Part shown: one piece after another, positions 43,529 to 52,478 of the stretch
Layout of the letters: each line of letters starts with the position of its first letter
Numbering within the stretch: the stretch's first letter is position 1
NCBI RefSeq assembly: GCF_900454495.1
Contig: NZ_UGSI01000001.1
Location: forward strand, 1,984,001 to 2,048,000
Direction: 5' to 3'
DNA length: 64,000 bases
From: Paenibacillus macerans
Lineage (GTDB): Bacteria > Bacillota > Bacilli > Paenibacillales > Paenibacillaceae
Made by a program: the position numbers and the translations under genes
Notes under the pieces: generated by a model
The model's database searches: none
What the model was told of the DNA's origin: nothing
Seen by the model: only the letters and a program-made list of their open reading frames with translations

Positions 43529-44776
43529 ATGAGTGAAGTCAGACAAAAAGCCGAGCGGGCCGCCGGCGCCGTATCCGCGCTGAACCGCCTGACGACGGAG
43601 CAAAAAAACGAAGCCCTGCTGGCCGCCGCCAAAGCGCTTGTGGACGGCAGCGCCGCGATTATCGCGGCCAACGAGGAAGATTTGCGGCGCGGCCGGGAGA
43701 ACGGCACTTCTTCGTCGATGCTGGACCGGCTTGCTTTAAACGAGAAACGCATTAAAGACATCGCCGAAGGGCTGCGGCAGATCGTCGCTTTGCCCGATCC
43801 GGTCGGAGACGTGCTGGAGACGATCGACCGCCCGAACGGCCTGCATATCGTGAAGAAGCGCGTGCCGCTCGGCGTCATCGGGATCATTTATGAAGCCCGC
43901 CCCAACGTGACGGTCGACGCGATGGGACTGTGCCTTAAGACCGGCAACGCGGTCGTGCTGCGCGGCGGCTCCTCCGCCCTCGCCTCCAACCGCAAAATCG
44001 TCGAGATCATCCACGAGGCGTTAAGCGCCACCGCCAGCCCGGTCGACGCCGTGCAACTCATCGAGGACCCGAACCGTTCGGCCGTCGACGAGATGCTGAA
44101 GCTGAACGGGCTGCTGGATGTCATCATTCCGCGCGGCGGCAGCTCGCTGATCCAAACGGTCGTGCAAAACGCTACCGTACCGGTGATCGAGACGGGCGCG
44201 GGCATCTGTCATACGTACCTGGACGCCGCCGCGGACCCGGAAATGGCCGCTTCCATTGCGCTCAACGCCAAAGTACAGCGCCCATCGGTATGCAATTCGA
44301 TGGAAACGCTGCTCGTCCATGAAGACTTCGCCGCCCGGCATCTGTCCGAATTGGCGGACCGCTTCAAGGAGGCGGGCGTCGAATTAAGGGGCTGCGCAGC
44401 CACGAGACGCCTCGTGGCCTGGGCGAATCCGGCTACCGAAGAAGACTATGCGACCGAGTACAACGACTATATTTTGAATGTGAAGGTCGTTCGCAACTTG
44501 GAGGAGGCGCTGGATCATATCCGCCGTTTCGGGACCAAACACTCGGAATGCATCGTTACGGAAGACCGGCAAACCGCGGAGCTTTTTCAGCGGGAAATCG
44601 ACGCGGCCGCCGTGTACCACAATGCGTCCACCCGGTTTACGGACGGCTTTGAATTCGGCTATGGCGCCGAAATCGGCATCAGCACGCAAAAACTGCATGC
44701 CAGAGGACCGATGGGCTTGCCTGCGCTGACATCCAGCAAATATATCATTACGGGGAACGGGCAAATCCGGGAGTAA
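43529..44776 (+). CDS. proA: Gamma-glutamyl phosphate reductase
   Basis: Second proline-synthesis enzyme, 415 residues, aldehyde dehydrogenase fold. Signatures: KKRVPLGVIGIIYEARPNVT, LRGGSSALASNRK, the catalytic Cys in NAKVQRPSVCNSMETLL, and RFTDGFEFGYGAEIGIST. The ATG 43529 has AAGGAGG; it begins 29 bases after proB. Confidence 0.97.
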   Translation: MSEVRQKAERAAGAVSALNRLTTEQKNEALLAAAKALVDGSAAIIAANEEDLRRGRENGTSSSMLDRLALNEKRIKDIAEGLRQIVALPDPVGDVLETIDRPNGLHIVKKRVPLGVIGIIYEARPNVTVDAMGLCLKTGNAVVLRGGSSALASNRKIVEIIHEALSATASPVDAVQLIEDPNRSAVDEMLKLNGLLDVIIPRGGSSLIQTVVQNATVPVIETGAGICHTYLDAAADPEMAASIALNAKVQRPSVCNSMETLLVHEDFAARHLSELADRFKEAGVELRGCAATRRLVAWANPATEEDYATEYNDYILNVKVVRNLEEALDHIRRFGTKHSECIVTEDRQTAELFQREIDAAAVYHNASTRFTDGFEFGYGAEIGISTQKLHARGPMGLPALTSSKYIITGNGQIRE

Positions 44777-44844
44777 ACCTGCAATAAGCCTGAAAAAAAT
44801 CCCTGTTAGCCAATATCCATTCTCTACATCAGGAGGTAATTCCC

Positions 44845-45705
44845 ATGAACCCGAACATATCCCTTGCCTCCGCCTCGATTTGCTTTTACGGCGCCGGTTC
44901 GATGGCCGAAGCGATCGTGCGCGGACTGATCCATAAAGGCGTCGCCGCCGCGGAGCAAATCGCCATGCTGAACCGCTCGAGCCAGGAACGGCTGGCCTAT
45001 TTGTCGCAGACTTACCGCGTCTCGGCCGCAAACGAGGAAGCCGCCAAACGGCAGCATCTCCGGGAAGCTTCGATCATCGTCCTGGCGATGAAGCCGAAGG
45101 ATGCCGGGGAGGCGCTTAGCGAACTCGGCCCGATGCTGCGCGAAGGGCAAATGATCGTTTCCCTGATCGCCGGTCTGTCGATTGCGACGATCCAGGCGCT
45201 GCTCGGCGGCAACATCCCGGTCGCCCGGACGATGCCGAACACGTCCTGCTCCATCGGCTGCGGCGCCACCGGGATCTCCTTCTCCGCCGAAATGTCGGAG
45301 GAGCAAAAAGCGCAGGTCTTGTCCATGTTTCAAGCGGTCGGCATGGTGAGCGTGATTCCGGAGGAACGGATGGAAATCCTGACCGGTGTTTCCGGGAGCG
45401 GCCCCGCATATATTTATTACATGATGGAAGCGATGATCGAAGCGGGCGTGGAAGGCGGGCTAACCCCCGAGCAAGCGCGCGGGCTGACGGTGCAAACGGT
45501 GCTTGGGGCCGCCTTGATGATGGCGGAAACCGGCGAAAATCCGGCCAAGCTCCGGGCCGACATCACCTCGCCGAACGGCTCGACCCAGGCGGCGCTGGAG
45601 GTGCTCGAAGCGGGCGGGTTCCGGCCGAACGTGAAAGCCGCGGTGCACCGCGCCGCCGAGCGGTCTTTGGAAATGGGCGAGGCGGTTCGAAAGTCGCTTC
45701 TGTAA
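44845..45705 (+). CDS. proC: Pyrroline-5-carboxylate reductase
   Basis: Last proline-synthesis step, 286 residues. N-terminal Rossmann motif FYGAGSMAEAIVRG, then IVLAMKPKDAGEAL, RTMPNTSCSIGCGATGIS, and the C-terminal helical signature GSGPAYIYYMMEAMIEAGVE and DITSPNGSTQAAL. It begins 68 bases after proA, with AGGAGGT before the ATG, completing the pathway in one operon. Confidence 0.96.
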   Translation: MNPNISLASASICFYGAGSMAEAIVRGLIHKGVAAAEQIAMLNRSSQERLAYLSQTYRVSAANEEAAKRQHLREASIIVLAMKPKDAGEALSELGPMLREGQMIVSLIAGLSIATIQALLGGNIPVARTMPNTSCSIGCGATGISFSAEMSEEQKAQVLSMFQAVGMVSVIPEERMEILTGVSGSGPAYIYYMMEAMIEAGVEGGLTPEQARGLTVQTVLGAALMMAETGENPAKLRADITSPNGSTQAALEVLEAGGFRPNVKAAVHRAAERSLEMGEAVRKSLL

Positions 45706-45744
45706 GCCAAGATTCTGAATGAAGCACGAAGGAGGACGGCCTGG

Positions 45745-46398
45745 ATGAATTTTTCGGACATTCCGTTGGAGGAAAAGCAAGCTGCGCTCAGCAAACTGCG
45801 CGGCGTCAAGGAGCAGCTTGCCGCCCGCGGCTGGCTTCCGGCCATGAGCGGCAGCTTGTCCGTCCGGGTCGGAAGCTTCGCGCCGGGCAATTATCATTTT
45901 GCGGTAACATCGGGCATGAAAGGCCGGACGAACCTTCCGGCCGAGGAGTTCCTGTTTGTGGACGCCGCCGGAACGCCAAGCGAAGCTACGAAGCTGACGC
46001 CCGGCGACGATGCGCCGGTCCACGCGAAGATCTACCGGATGACCGGCTGCGGCGCGATTCTCCACGTGCACACCGTGTTTAACAATGTGCTCAGCGAATA
46101 TTTCGGCGACGAAGGATTCGTTCAATTGCAGGGCAACGAGCTGATCAAAGCGCTGGGCATCTGGGAGGAGGACGCCGCTGTACGCATCCCGGTCGTACCG
46201 AATTACGCCGACATCGCCGAAATGGAAAGGCGGATTCCCGCCGCGCTCGACACCCGGGTTCCCGGCTTGTTGCTGCGGGGCCACGGCATCTACGCCTGGG
46301 GCTCCACCGCGTTTGATGCCGTATCCCGTCTGGAGGCCTTCGAATTTATGTTCGAAGCGTTGTACCGCTCCCTCCTGCTTCCGCGCAAACAAACGTAA
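45745..46398 (+). CDS. mtnB: Methylthioribulose-1-phosphate dehydratase
   Basis: Class II aldolase-family zinc dehydratase of the methionine salvage pathway, 217 residues. Zinc ligands and catalytic Glu region: GCGAILHVHTVFNN and LLRGHGIYAWG; the N-terminus KEQLAARGWLPAMSGSLSVR is typical of MtnB. It begins 39 bases after proC with GGAGG, so it can be expressed from the proline T-box operon. The remaining mtn genes, except the mtnE-like gene at 39.9 kb, are not in the window. Confidence 0.9.
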   Translation: MNFSDIPLEEKQAALSKLRGVKEQLAARGWLPAMSGSLSVRVGSFAPGNYHFAVTSGMKGRTNLPAEEFLFVDAAGTPSEATKLTPGDDAPVHAKIYRMTGCGAILHVHTVFNNVLSEYFGDEGFVQLQGNELIKALGIWEEDAAVRIPVVPNYADIAEMERRIPAALDTRVPGLLLRGHGIYAWGSTAFDAVSRLEAFEFMFEALYRSLLLPRKQT

Positions 46399-46506
46399 AT
46401 GACGCATTAAACAAACTCCCGGCCAGCGAAGCGCTAAGACACCATGCGGCAAGCAAGCCGCGCCCTCCTCGCTGCCGCGAGATTATTTTACGCTGTAACA
46501 GGCCCT

Positions 46507-46902
46507 TTATCTTTCAAGAAACTCCGCATAAGCTTTGGCATCCATCAACTTGGAAAAAGCGGCGGCGGGGTCTTCCCGAAGCTGAATCCGCACCATCCAT
46601 CCCCCGTCGTAAGGTTCCTCGTTCACCAGCTCGGGCGCCGCTTCCAGCTCCGCGTTGATCTCCAGCACCGTTCCGCTGACCGGCGTAAACAAATCCGCCA
46701 CCGTTTTGACCGATTCGATCGTGCCGATGCCGTCCTGCGCTTCCACTTCCGTTCCAAGGTCCGGCAGCTCCACAAATACAATATCGCCCAAGCGATGCTG
46801 AGCCACGTCGGAAATGCCGATTTTTACCGTTCCGTCCCCCAAATCCAGCACCCATTCATGTTCATCGCTATACCACAGATTTTCCCTAATATTGGCAGAC
46901 AT
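46507..46902 (-). CDS. gcvH: Glycine cleavage system H protein
   Basis: Lipoyl carrier of glycine cleavage, 131 residues. The lipoylated Lys66 lies in TIESVKTVADLF; other signatures are YSDEHEWVLDLGDGTVKIGI and GDIVFVELPDLG. It is divergent from the gcvT-gcvPA-gcvPB operon and outside the riboswitch's direct control. Full length. Confidence 0.96.
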   Translation of the reverse strand: MSANIRENLWYSDEHEWVLDLGDGTVKIGISDVAQHRLGDIVFVELPDLGTEVEAQDGIGTIESVKTVADLFTPVSGTVLEINAELEAAPELVNEEPYDGGWMVRIQLREDPAAAFSKLMDAKAYAEFLER

Positions 46903-47053
46903 GCGTATTCCTCCTCTTCCGGATCTTTCTCGTTCAGATTATTCCAAACCTAGCTGTAGTGTCAATATTACTAACATAATTTATAGATTCAAAAAATGAA
47001 AGCGTTGCATAATACAAAAATAAAATATTTTTTATATTTTCATGATAAGTTTA

Positions 47054-47082
47054 TTGACATATTTCGCGGTTTTGAGTATTAA
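47054..47082 (+). promoter_or_regulatory. Promoter of the gcv operon
   Basis: TTGACA (47054-47059), exactly 17 bases, TATTAA (47077-47082): a strong sigma-A promoter just before the riboswitch. Confidence 0.75.
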
Positions 47083-47102
47083 TGTAGATGTAATCAGCGG
47101 TT

Positions 47103-47341
47103 GAAGGCAGAGGGAGAGATTACAATTCCAGGCAATTGTAACGCCGAAGGAGCAAGCCGTTGCGGAAGCGGTGAATCTCTCAGGCAAAAGGACCTCTGCC
47201 GGACGCGTCTCTGGAGAGAATTCGTCTTTATCGACAGAAGGCGGATCACCCAAGGGGAAACCTGCTTTTTCAAAAATGCCGGAGCGCAAGATGACCGGTG
47301 TTTTGCCGCAGGGTAACTCTCAGGTACAAAGGACAGAGCCC
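47103..47341 (+). ncRNA. Tandem glycine riboswitch
   Basis: Two aptamers in a row. The first (47104-47200) has GGGAGAGAT...GCCGAAGGAGCAAG...GAATCTCTCAGGCAAAAGGACC, closed by GCAGAGG/CCTCTGC. The second (about 47202-47340) repeats the pattern, ending GGGTAACTCTCAGGTACAAA then GGACAGAG. In Firmicutes this arrangement turns on gcv genes when glycine is high. Confidence 0.95.
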
Positions 47342-47397
47342 GGGAATATCCGATTCGTTTGCCGGTCGGAATTTCTTGGCCTGTCTTTTTATTTTTT
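47331..47397 (+). terminator. Expression-platform terminator of the glycine riboswitch
   Basis: GGACAG-AGCC-CGGGAA (47331-47346) can pair with TTTCTTGGCCTGTC (47372-47385), followed by TTTTTATTTTTT. The 5' arm overlaps the end of aptamer 2, so glycine binding would prevent the terminator: an ON switch. Confidence 0.75.
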
Positions 47398-47449
47398 CAT
47401 GATGTGTGCAGGTAAAATACGGCCCACCGCGGCCAAACGAGGTGATGAA

Positions 47450-48589
47450 ATGTCCGAACCCGTAGAACCCCTATTGCAACGAACGCCGCTATACTCTTGT
47501 TACTCCCGGTATGAAGGCGTGCGCTGCATCGATTTCGGCGGCTGGGAGCTGCCGGTGCAGTTCAGCGGCATTCAGAAGGAGCACGAGGCCGTGCGCGAGC
47601 GGGCCGGCTTGTTCGACGTATCGCATATGGGCGAGTTTTACGCCGAGGGTCCCGGAGCGGAAAGTTTTTTGCAGCGGATGACGACGAACGACGTGAGCCT
47701 GCTGGGGCCGGGAAAAGCCCAATACACCCTGCTCTGTTATCCGGACGGGGGCGTCGTCGATGATCTGCTGGTGTATAAACGGGACGAAGGCAAATACATG
47801 CTTGTCGTCAACGCCGCGAACATCGCCAAGGATTGGGAATGGCTGTGCCGGCATCTGCCCGCCGAAGGCGTCAGTCTGCGCAACGTTTCCGCGGCCACGG
47901 CGCTGCTGGCGCTGCAGGGACCGCTGGCCGCCTCCATCCTCTCTCCCCTGTGCGAAGGGTATGATCCCAGCGTTTTACGCCCCTTCACGTTTAAACCCGC
48001 GGCCCGAGTCTGCGGCATTAAAACGCTGCTCTCGCGCACCGGCTATACCGGCGAGGACGGGTACGAGCTTTACGTTGCCGCGGAAGACGCCCCGGTCCTT
48101 TGGGACGCGCTGATGCGGGCCGCCGAGCCTCGCGGACTCGTGCCGGCGGGGCTCGGCGCCCGGGATACGCTGCGCTTTGAAGCCGGCCTTCCCCTCTACG
48201 GGCAGGAGCTGTCGCCGAGCATTTCGCCGCTGGAAGCCGGCCTCGGCCGGTTCGTGAAGTGGGACTCCGGCCCGTTTATCGGGCGGGAGGCGCTGCTCAG
48301 GCAGCATGAAGAAGGCGTACCGCGGCGGCTGGCCGGTCTGGAGATGATCGACCGGGGCATTCCGCGCGCGCATTATCCGGTGTTTGCGCCGGGCACCGAG
48401 GACCCCATCGGCGAAGTAACTACGGGCACGCAATCGCCGACGCTCAAAAAAAACCTCGGCCTGGCGCTGATCGCCGGCGCCCACGCGGCGGCCGGCACCG
48501 TGCTCGAGGTTGAAATCCGCGGCAAACGGCTGAAAGCCAAAGTCGTCCCCCTGCCGTTTTATCGCCGAAACGCATCCGCCAAGCCGTGA
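47450..48589 (+). CDS. gcvT: Aminomethyltransferase (glycine cleavage T protein)
   Basis: Transfers the methylene group from H protein to tetrahydrofolate, 379 residues. Signatures: FGGWELPVQFSGIQKEHEAV, FDVSHMGEF, LSRTGYTGEDGYELYV, RDTLRFEAGLPLYGQEL and IGEVTTGTQSPTLKKNLGLA. The start ATG 47450 has GAGGTGAT; the frame stays open upstream into the riboswitch, which is not coding. Confidence 0.96.
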   Translation: MSEPVEPLLQRTPLYSCYSRYEGVRCIDFGGWELPVQFSGIQKEHEAVRERAGLFDVSHMGEFYAEGPGAESFLQRMTTNDVSLLGPGKAQYTLLCYPDGGVVDDLLVYKRDEGKYMLVVNAANIAKDWEWLCRHLPAEGVSLRNVSAATALLALQGPLAASILSPLCEGYDPSVLRPFTFKPAARVCGIKTLLSRTGYTGEDGYELYVAAEDAPVLWDALMRAAEPRGLVPAGLGARDTLRFEAGLPLYGQELSPSISPLEAGLGRFVKWDSGPFIGREALLRQHEEGVPRRLAGLEMIDRGIPRAHYPVFAPGTEDPIGEVTTGTQSPTLKKNLGLALIAGAHAAAGTVLEVEIRGKRLKAKVVPLPFYRRNASAKP

Positions 48590-48607
48590 AAGGAGTACGA
48601 GAAACTT

Positions 48608-49972
48608 ATGATAAAACACCGTTATTTGCCGCTGACCGAACAGGACCGGTCCGAAATGCTGGAAGCGATCGGCGTCCCTTCGCTCGAAGCGCTGTTTCAG
48701 GATATACCCGAGGAGATCCGTTTTAAAGGCGCGCTGCCGGTTTCCCCGCGGCTCGACGAATACGCCTTAACCCGGCACATGTCCGCGCTCGCCGCGCGCA
48801 ATGCCGACACCGACCGTTACGCCAGCTTCCTCGGCGCGGGCATTTACGATCATCATATTCCTTCCGTCATCCAACATGTCGTTTCCCGCTCCGAATTTTA
48901 CACCGCATATACGCCGTACCAGCCGGAGATCAGCCAGGGCGAACTGCAGGCGATCTTTGAGTTCCAGTCCTACATCTGCGAGCTGACCGGCCTCAAGGTG
49001 GCCAACGCCAGCATGTACGACGGAGCGACGGCACTTGCTGAAGCCGGCTCGCTGGCCGCGGCCGCCACCCGGCGCAAGCGGCTGGTCGTGGCCCGGACCG
49101 TTCACCCCGAAGCCCGCGAGGTGCTGGCGACTTACGCGCGCGGCCTGAATCTGGAAATCGCGGAGGTCGGCTGGGATGCGGGCGTTACCGACCGTAAGGC
49201 GCTGGAGACGGCCATCACGGAAGACACCGCCGCCGTGCTGGTGCAAAACCCGAATTTCTTCGGTTCCCTCGAAGATATCCGCGCCATCGGCGAGCTGATT
49301 CATGCGCGCGGAGGCCTCTTGATCGTCAGCTGCAACCCGCTGTCGCTGGGCCTGCTGGAAGCGCCGGGCAAGCTGGGCGCGGATATCGTCGTCGGCGACG
49401 CGCAGCCGCTGGGCATCGCGTCTTCCTTTGGCGGCCCGACCTGCGGATTTTTCGCCGTGGCGGACAGCTACATGCGCCGGATGCCCGGGCGGATCGTCGG
49501 GCAGACGACCGACCGTAACGGCAAGCGCGGGTTCGTGCTGACCCTGCAAGCTAGGGAGCAGCATATCCGCCGCGAAAAAGCGACCTCCAACATTTGCTCC
49601 AACCAGGCGCTGCTCGCCCTCGCCGCGTCTGTGTATATGTCGCTCATGGGCAAACAAGGCATGGCCGAGGTCGCGGAGCTGAACCTGCAAAAAGCGCATT
49701 ACGCCAAAACGCGCCTGGCTTCCATCCCGGGTGTAGGCCTCCCCTTTCCGGCCCCGGTTTTTAATGAATTCGTCATCCGGCTGCCGGAAGGCGCCGATCC
49801 GCAGCAGCTGCAGCAAAAGCTGCTCGAGGCCGGATTTATCGGCGGATTTGATCTGGGGCGCAGCTACCCCGAACTCGCCGGACATGTGCTGATCGCTGTG
49901 ACCGAAAAACGCAGCAAAGCGGAAATCGACCAATTCGTCAGCGTAATGGAGGAATCGATATGCGCGAAATAA
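48608..49972 (+). CDS. gcvPA: Glycine dehydrogenase (decarboxylating) subunit 1
   Basis: One half of split P protein, 454 residues, PLP fold without the cofactor Lys. Signatures: YLPLTEQDRSEML, FLGAGIYDHHIPSVIQH, YTPYQPEISQGELQAIFEFQ, NASMYDGATALAEA and EKATSNICSNQALLAL. It overlaps gcvPB by 13 bases. Confidence 0.96.
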   Translation: MIKHRYLPLTEQDRSEMLEAIGVPSLEALFQDIPEEIRFKGALPVSPRLDEYALTRHMSALAARNADTDRYASFLGAGIYDHHIPSVIQHVVSRSEFYTAYTPYQPEISQGELQAIFEFQSYICELTGLKVANASMYDGATALAEAGSLAAAATRRKRLVVARTVHPEAREVLATYARGLNLEIAEVGWDAGVTDRKALETAITEDTAAVLVQNPNFFGSLEDIRAIGELIHARGGLLIVSCNPLSLGLLEAPGKLGADIVVGDAQPLGIASSFGGPTCGFFAVADSYMRRMPGRIVGQTTDRNGKRGFVLTLQAREQHIRREKATSNICSNQALLALAASVYMSLMGKQGMAEVAELNLQKAHYAKTRLASIPGVGLPFPAPVFNEFVIRLPEGADPQQLQQKLLEAGFIGGFDLGRSYPELAGHVLIAVTEKRSKAEIDQFVSVMEESICAK

Positions 49973-51645
49973 ATGAAACCAAGCCGGAGGAATTGCTTAT
50001 TTTCGAACGCAGCCGGCCCGGAAGGATCGGTTATTCCCTGCCGGAATGCGACGTCCCCGCCGTCCCGAAGGAGGAACTGGTGCCGCCGGAAATGCTGCGC
50101 CGCGAGGGGCTTTCGTTCCCGGAAGTGTACGAGGTCGATGTCGTGCGCCATTATACCGCCTTGTCCCGCCGCAATTTCGGCGTTGATAACGGGTTTTATC
50201 CGCTTGGCTCCTGCACGATGAAATACAACCCGAAAATCAACGAGGATGTGGCCCGTTATCCCGGCTTCGCCAAAATTCATCCATATCAGCCGGAGGAAAG
50301 CCTGCAGGGCGCGCTGGAGCTGATGTACCGGCTGCAGCGGGATTTGGCCGGGATTACCGGTATGGACGAGGTCACCCTGCAGCCGGCCGCCGGGGCGCAT
50401 GGGGAATGGACGGGCCTGATGATGATCCGCGCCTATCACGAAAGCCGCGGCGAGAAGCGGACGAAAGTGATCGTGCCGGATTCCTCGCACGGCACCAATC
50501 CGGCCAGCGCTGCGGTCGCCGGCTTTGAGACGGTGACCGTCCCTTCGAACCAGCGCGGCATGGTCGATCTGGACGCGCTGCGGGCGGCCGTCGGCGAAGA
50601 TACCGCCGCCCTTATGCTCACCAACCCGAACACGCTTGGCCTGTTCGAGCAGCAAATCGTGCAGATCGCCGAAATCGTCCATGCGGCCGGCGGCCTGCTG
50701 TATTATGACGGCGCCAATTCGAACGCTATTATGGGGATTACGCGGCCCGGCGACATGGGCTTTGACGTCGTCCACCTCAACCTGCACAAAACGATGAGCA
50801 CGCCGCATGGCGGCGGCGGTCCCGGCGCAGGTCCGGTCGGCGTCAAAAAGCGGCTCGCACCGTTTCTGCCCGAGCCGACCGTCGTCATGGACGAATCCGG
50901 CCGTTACGCCATCCGCGGCCGGCGACCGGAGGGGGCGGCAGGCTTCGCCTCGACGGTAGGCACGGGAAAGCCGTCCGTTTCGGCTGGCTCAGCTGGCTCG
51001 GTTGGTTCAATTGGTTCGCCTGGCTCGGCTGGCTCAGTTGGTTCCGACGGCCCGTGCGTCTCCCCGACTTCTACTGCCTCCATTGGCTCGCCCAGCCCAG
51101 CCCCCGAAGGCGGCTTGCCGGGTACACAAGGCTCAGCCTCCATCGGCCGGGTCAAAGCGTATTACGGCAATTTCGGCATTCTCGTCCGCGCTTACGCCTA
51201 TATCCGCAGCCTGGGCCCGGAGGGACTCCGCCAGGTTTCGGAAAACGCCGTGCTGAACGCCAATTACATGATGAAGCGTCTGGCTCCTTATTACGAGATC
51301 CCTTACTCGGATCAATCGTGCAAACACGAATTCGTCATGTCCGGCAGCGGGCTGGTCCAATACGGCATCCGCACGCTCGACGTCGCCAAGCGGCTGCTGG
51401 ATTTCGGCTACCACCCGCCGACCATCTATTTCCCGCTGAACGTCGAGGAATGCATCATGATCGAGCCGACGGAAACCGAAAGCAAGGAAACGCTCGACGG
51501 GTTTATCGATTGTATGATCGCCATCGCCAAGGAAGCGGAGACGAACCCAGGTCTCCTGCTGAACGCCCCGTACACTACGCCGGTAACGCGCCTGGACGAA
51601 ACCGGGGCCGCCCGGAAGCCGGTGCTGAACTGCGCCTGCGGGTAG
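49960..51645 (+). CDS. gcvPB: Glycine dehydrogenase (decarboxylating) subunit 2, with Gly/Ser-rich insertion
   Basis: PLP-binding half of split P protein, 561 residues versus about 488 in Bacillus. Core motifs are intact: LGSCTMKYNPKINE, QPAAGAHGEWTGLMMIRAYH, and the cofactor Lys in LNLHKTMSTPHGGGGPG. Between the usual ...YAIRGRRPEG and SIGRVKAYYGNFGILVRAYA lies an extra segment (about residues 328-392) of Gly-Ser-rich repeats (SAGSAGSVGSIGSPGSAG) and a Ser/Pro part. The insertion is in a loop before a conserved helix, so the enzyme may still fold. Confidence 0.93.
   Translation: MREINETKPEELLIFERSRPGRIGYSLPECDVPAVPKEELVPPEMLRREGLSFPEVYEVDVVRHYTALSRRNFGVDNGFYPLGSCTMKYNPKINEDVARYPGFAKIHPYQPEESLQGALELMYRLQRDLAGITGMDEVTLQPAAGAHGEWTGLMMIRAYHESRGEKRTKVIVPDSSHGTNPASAAVAGFETVTVPSNQRGMVDLDALRAAVGEDTAALMLTNPNTLGLFEQQIVQIAEIVHAAGGLLYYDGANSNAIMGITRPGDMGFDVVHLNLHKTMSTPHGGGGPGAGPVGVKKRLAPFLPEPTVVMDESGRYAIRGRRPEGAAGFASTVGTGKPSVSAGSAGSVGSIGSPGSAGSVGSDGPCVSPTSTASIGSPSPAPEGGLPGTQGSASIGRVKAYYGNFGILVRAYAYIRSLGPEGLRQVSENAVLNANYMMKRLAPYYEIPYSDQSCKHEFVMSGSGLVQYGIRTLDVAKRLLDFGYHPPTIYFPLNVEECIMIEPTETESKETLDGFIDCMIAIAKEAETNPGLLLNAPYTTPVTRLDETGAARKPVLNCACG
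50984..51044 (+). repeat. Degenerate 6-bp repeat tract inside gcvPB
   Basis: About ten copies of GGYTSR-like hexamers in tandem (GGCTCA, GGCTCG, GGTTCA, GGTTCG...), coding Gly-Ser pairs alternating with Ala, Val or Ile. It forms the centre of the GcvPB insertion. Confidence 0.7.
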
Positions 51646-51668
51646 CGGAGATCAATGTGCGACACCCC

Positions 51669-51748
51669 AAATGCAAAAGTGCAGTTCATTCTCAATAATA
51701 CAACCATATTTTTCCTTAAACCCTCTTTTCAACTGCACTTTTGCATTT
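51669..51748. repeat. Inverted pair of TGCACTTTTGCA-family repeats after gcvPB
   Basis: AACTGCACTTTTGCATTT at 51731-51748 is the exact reverse complement of 51669-51686, with a 44-base loop; it could form an 18-bp hairpin just beyond the gcvPB stop. A further variant (TGTACTTTTGCACTT) is at 51785-51799 and a copy at 52479-52496. The gap 51646-52597 also holds a terminator and a gene remnant, nothing else I can name. Confidence 0.65.
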
Positions 51749-51867
51749 CAAGCGCCCAAAAACGGATTTTGAAGAAATACCAAATGTACTTTTGCACTTG
51801 CGGCTGTTAAACAGTTAATCGAGTTCGCCCCAAAAGGCAGCTTTACAAGCCCCTTATATACTCGAAC

Positions 51868-51912
51868 AGCGGCAGCCCCGGACGAGAAACAAAGTCCGCG
51901 ACTGCCGCTTAA
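51868..51912 (+). terminator. Probable terminator of the gcv operon
   Basis: AGCGGCAG (51868-51875) pairs with CTGCCGCT (51902-51909), with inner GGAC/GTCC; only a short TTAATT follows, so strength is uncertain. Confidence 0.55.
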
Positions 51913-52090
51913 TTACGCCACCATAGCAACGGGAGCCCATGCACGTATAGCGAAGATATGCCGAGGCACGTCCGAAGATATGCCGAGGAATGGCGCAAAG
52001 GTTAAACCAAAGCCTGGGCAAGCTTCGAAGCGCTCTTCGGTACTGTTAATTTTAATATGTTACCAAAACCTTTAACGGATTTATTTTATT

Positions 52091-52318
52091 TTAGCTTAGC
52101 GAATCGAAACACTGGATTAGTTCATCCTTGGTAATTTGAAGTTCGAATATTCGATTTACGAAAGGCGTATTTTTAATTTGTCCAAAAAAACATGCGGAGT
52201 GTTTGGCATAATCCCAACCGTCACTCGATCCAACTACCGTTAATTCTTTCTCATAAAATGCCGGACTCAATTGAAATCGTTCTTTGTTTCCATCCGATAA
52301 AATGCAGATCTTCCCCTC
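52091..52318 (-). pseudogene. C-terminal remnant of a zinc-type alcohol dehydrogenase
   Basis: The minus strand encodes 75 open residues reading DGNKERFQLSPAFYEKELTV, VGSSDGWDYAKHSACFFGQ and a C-terminal LQITKDELIQCFDSLS before TAA. This resembles the end of medium-chain zinc alcohol dehydrogenases. There is an in-frame TAG directly upstream and no start or nucleotide-binding domain, so the gene is 5'-truncated. Confidence 0.5.
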
Positions 52319-52478
52319 CTAGATGACGGACGCTTGGAGCGTTTCGAATGCACTATTGCAGGCCGAACACTCTACCCCAAAGCGGTATGTGTCTTTAGCA
52401 CATTCGGATTCATGGCGGAAGACCTCTGCGGCTTTTGTATCTCACCGGTTCAAATAGGCGTAAATTTCGAAAACAAGA

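Noticed and set aside
47171..47449. In-frame N-terminal extension of gcvT
   Set aside because: It lies wholly in the glycine riboswitch; the conserved protein starts at 47450 with its own ribosome-binding site.
48767..49933. Long open frame opposite gcvPA
   Set aside because: Shadow of gcvPA; no ribosome-binding site and no recognisable motif.
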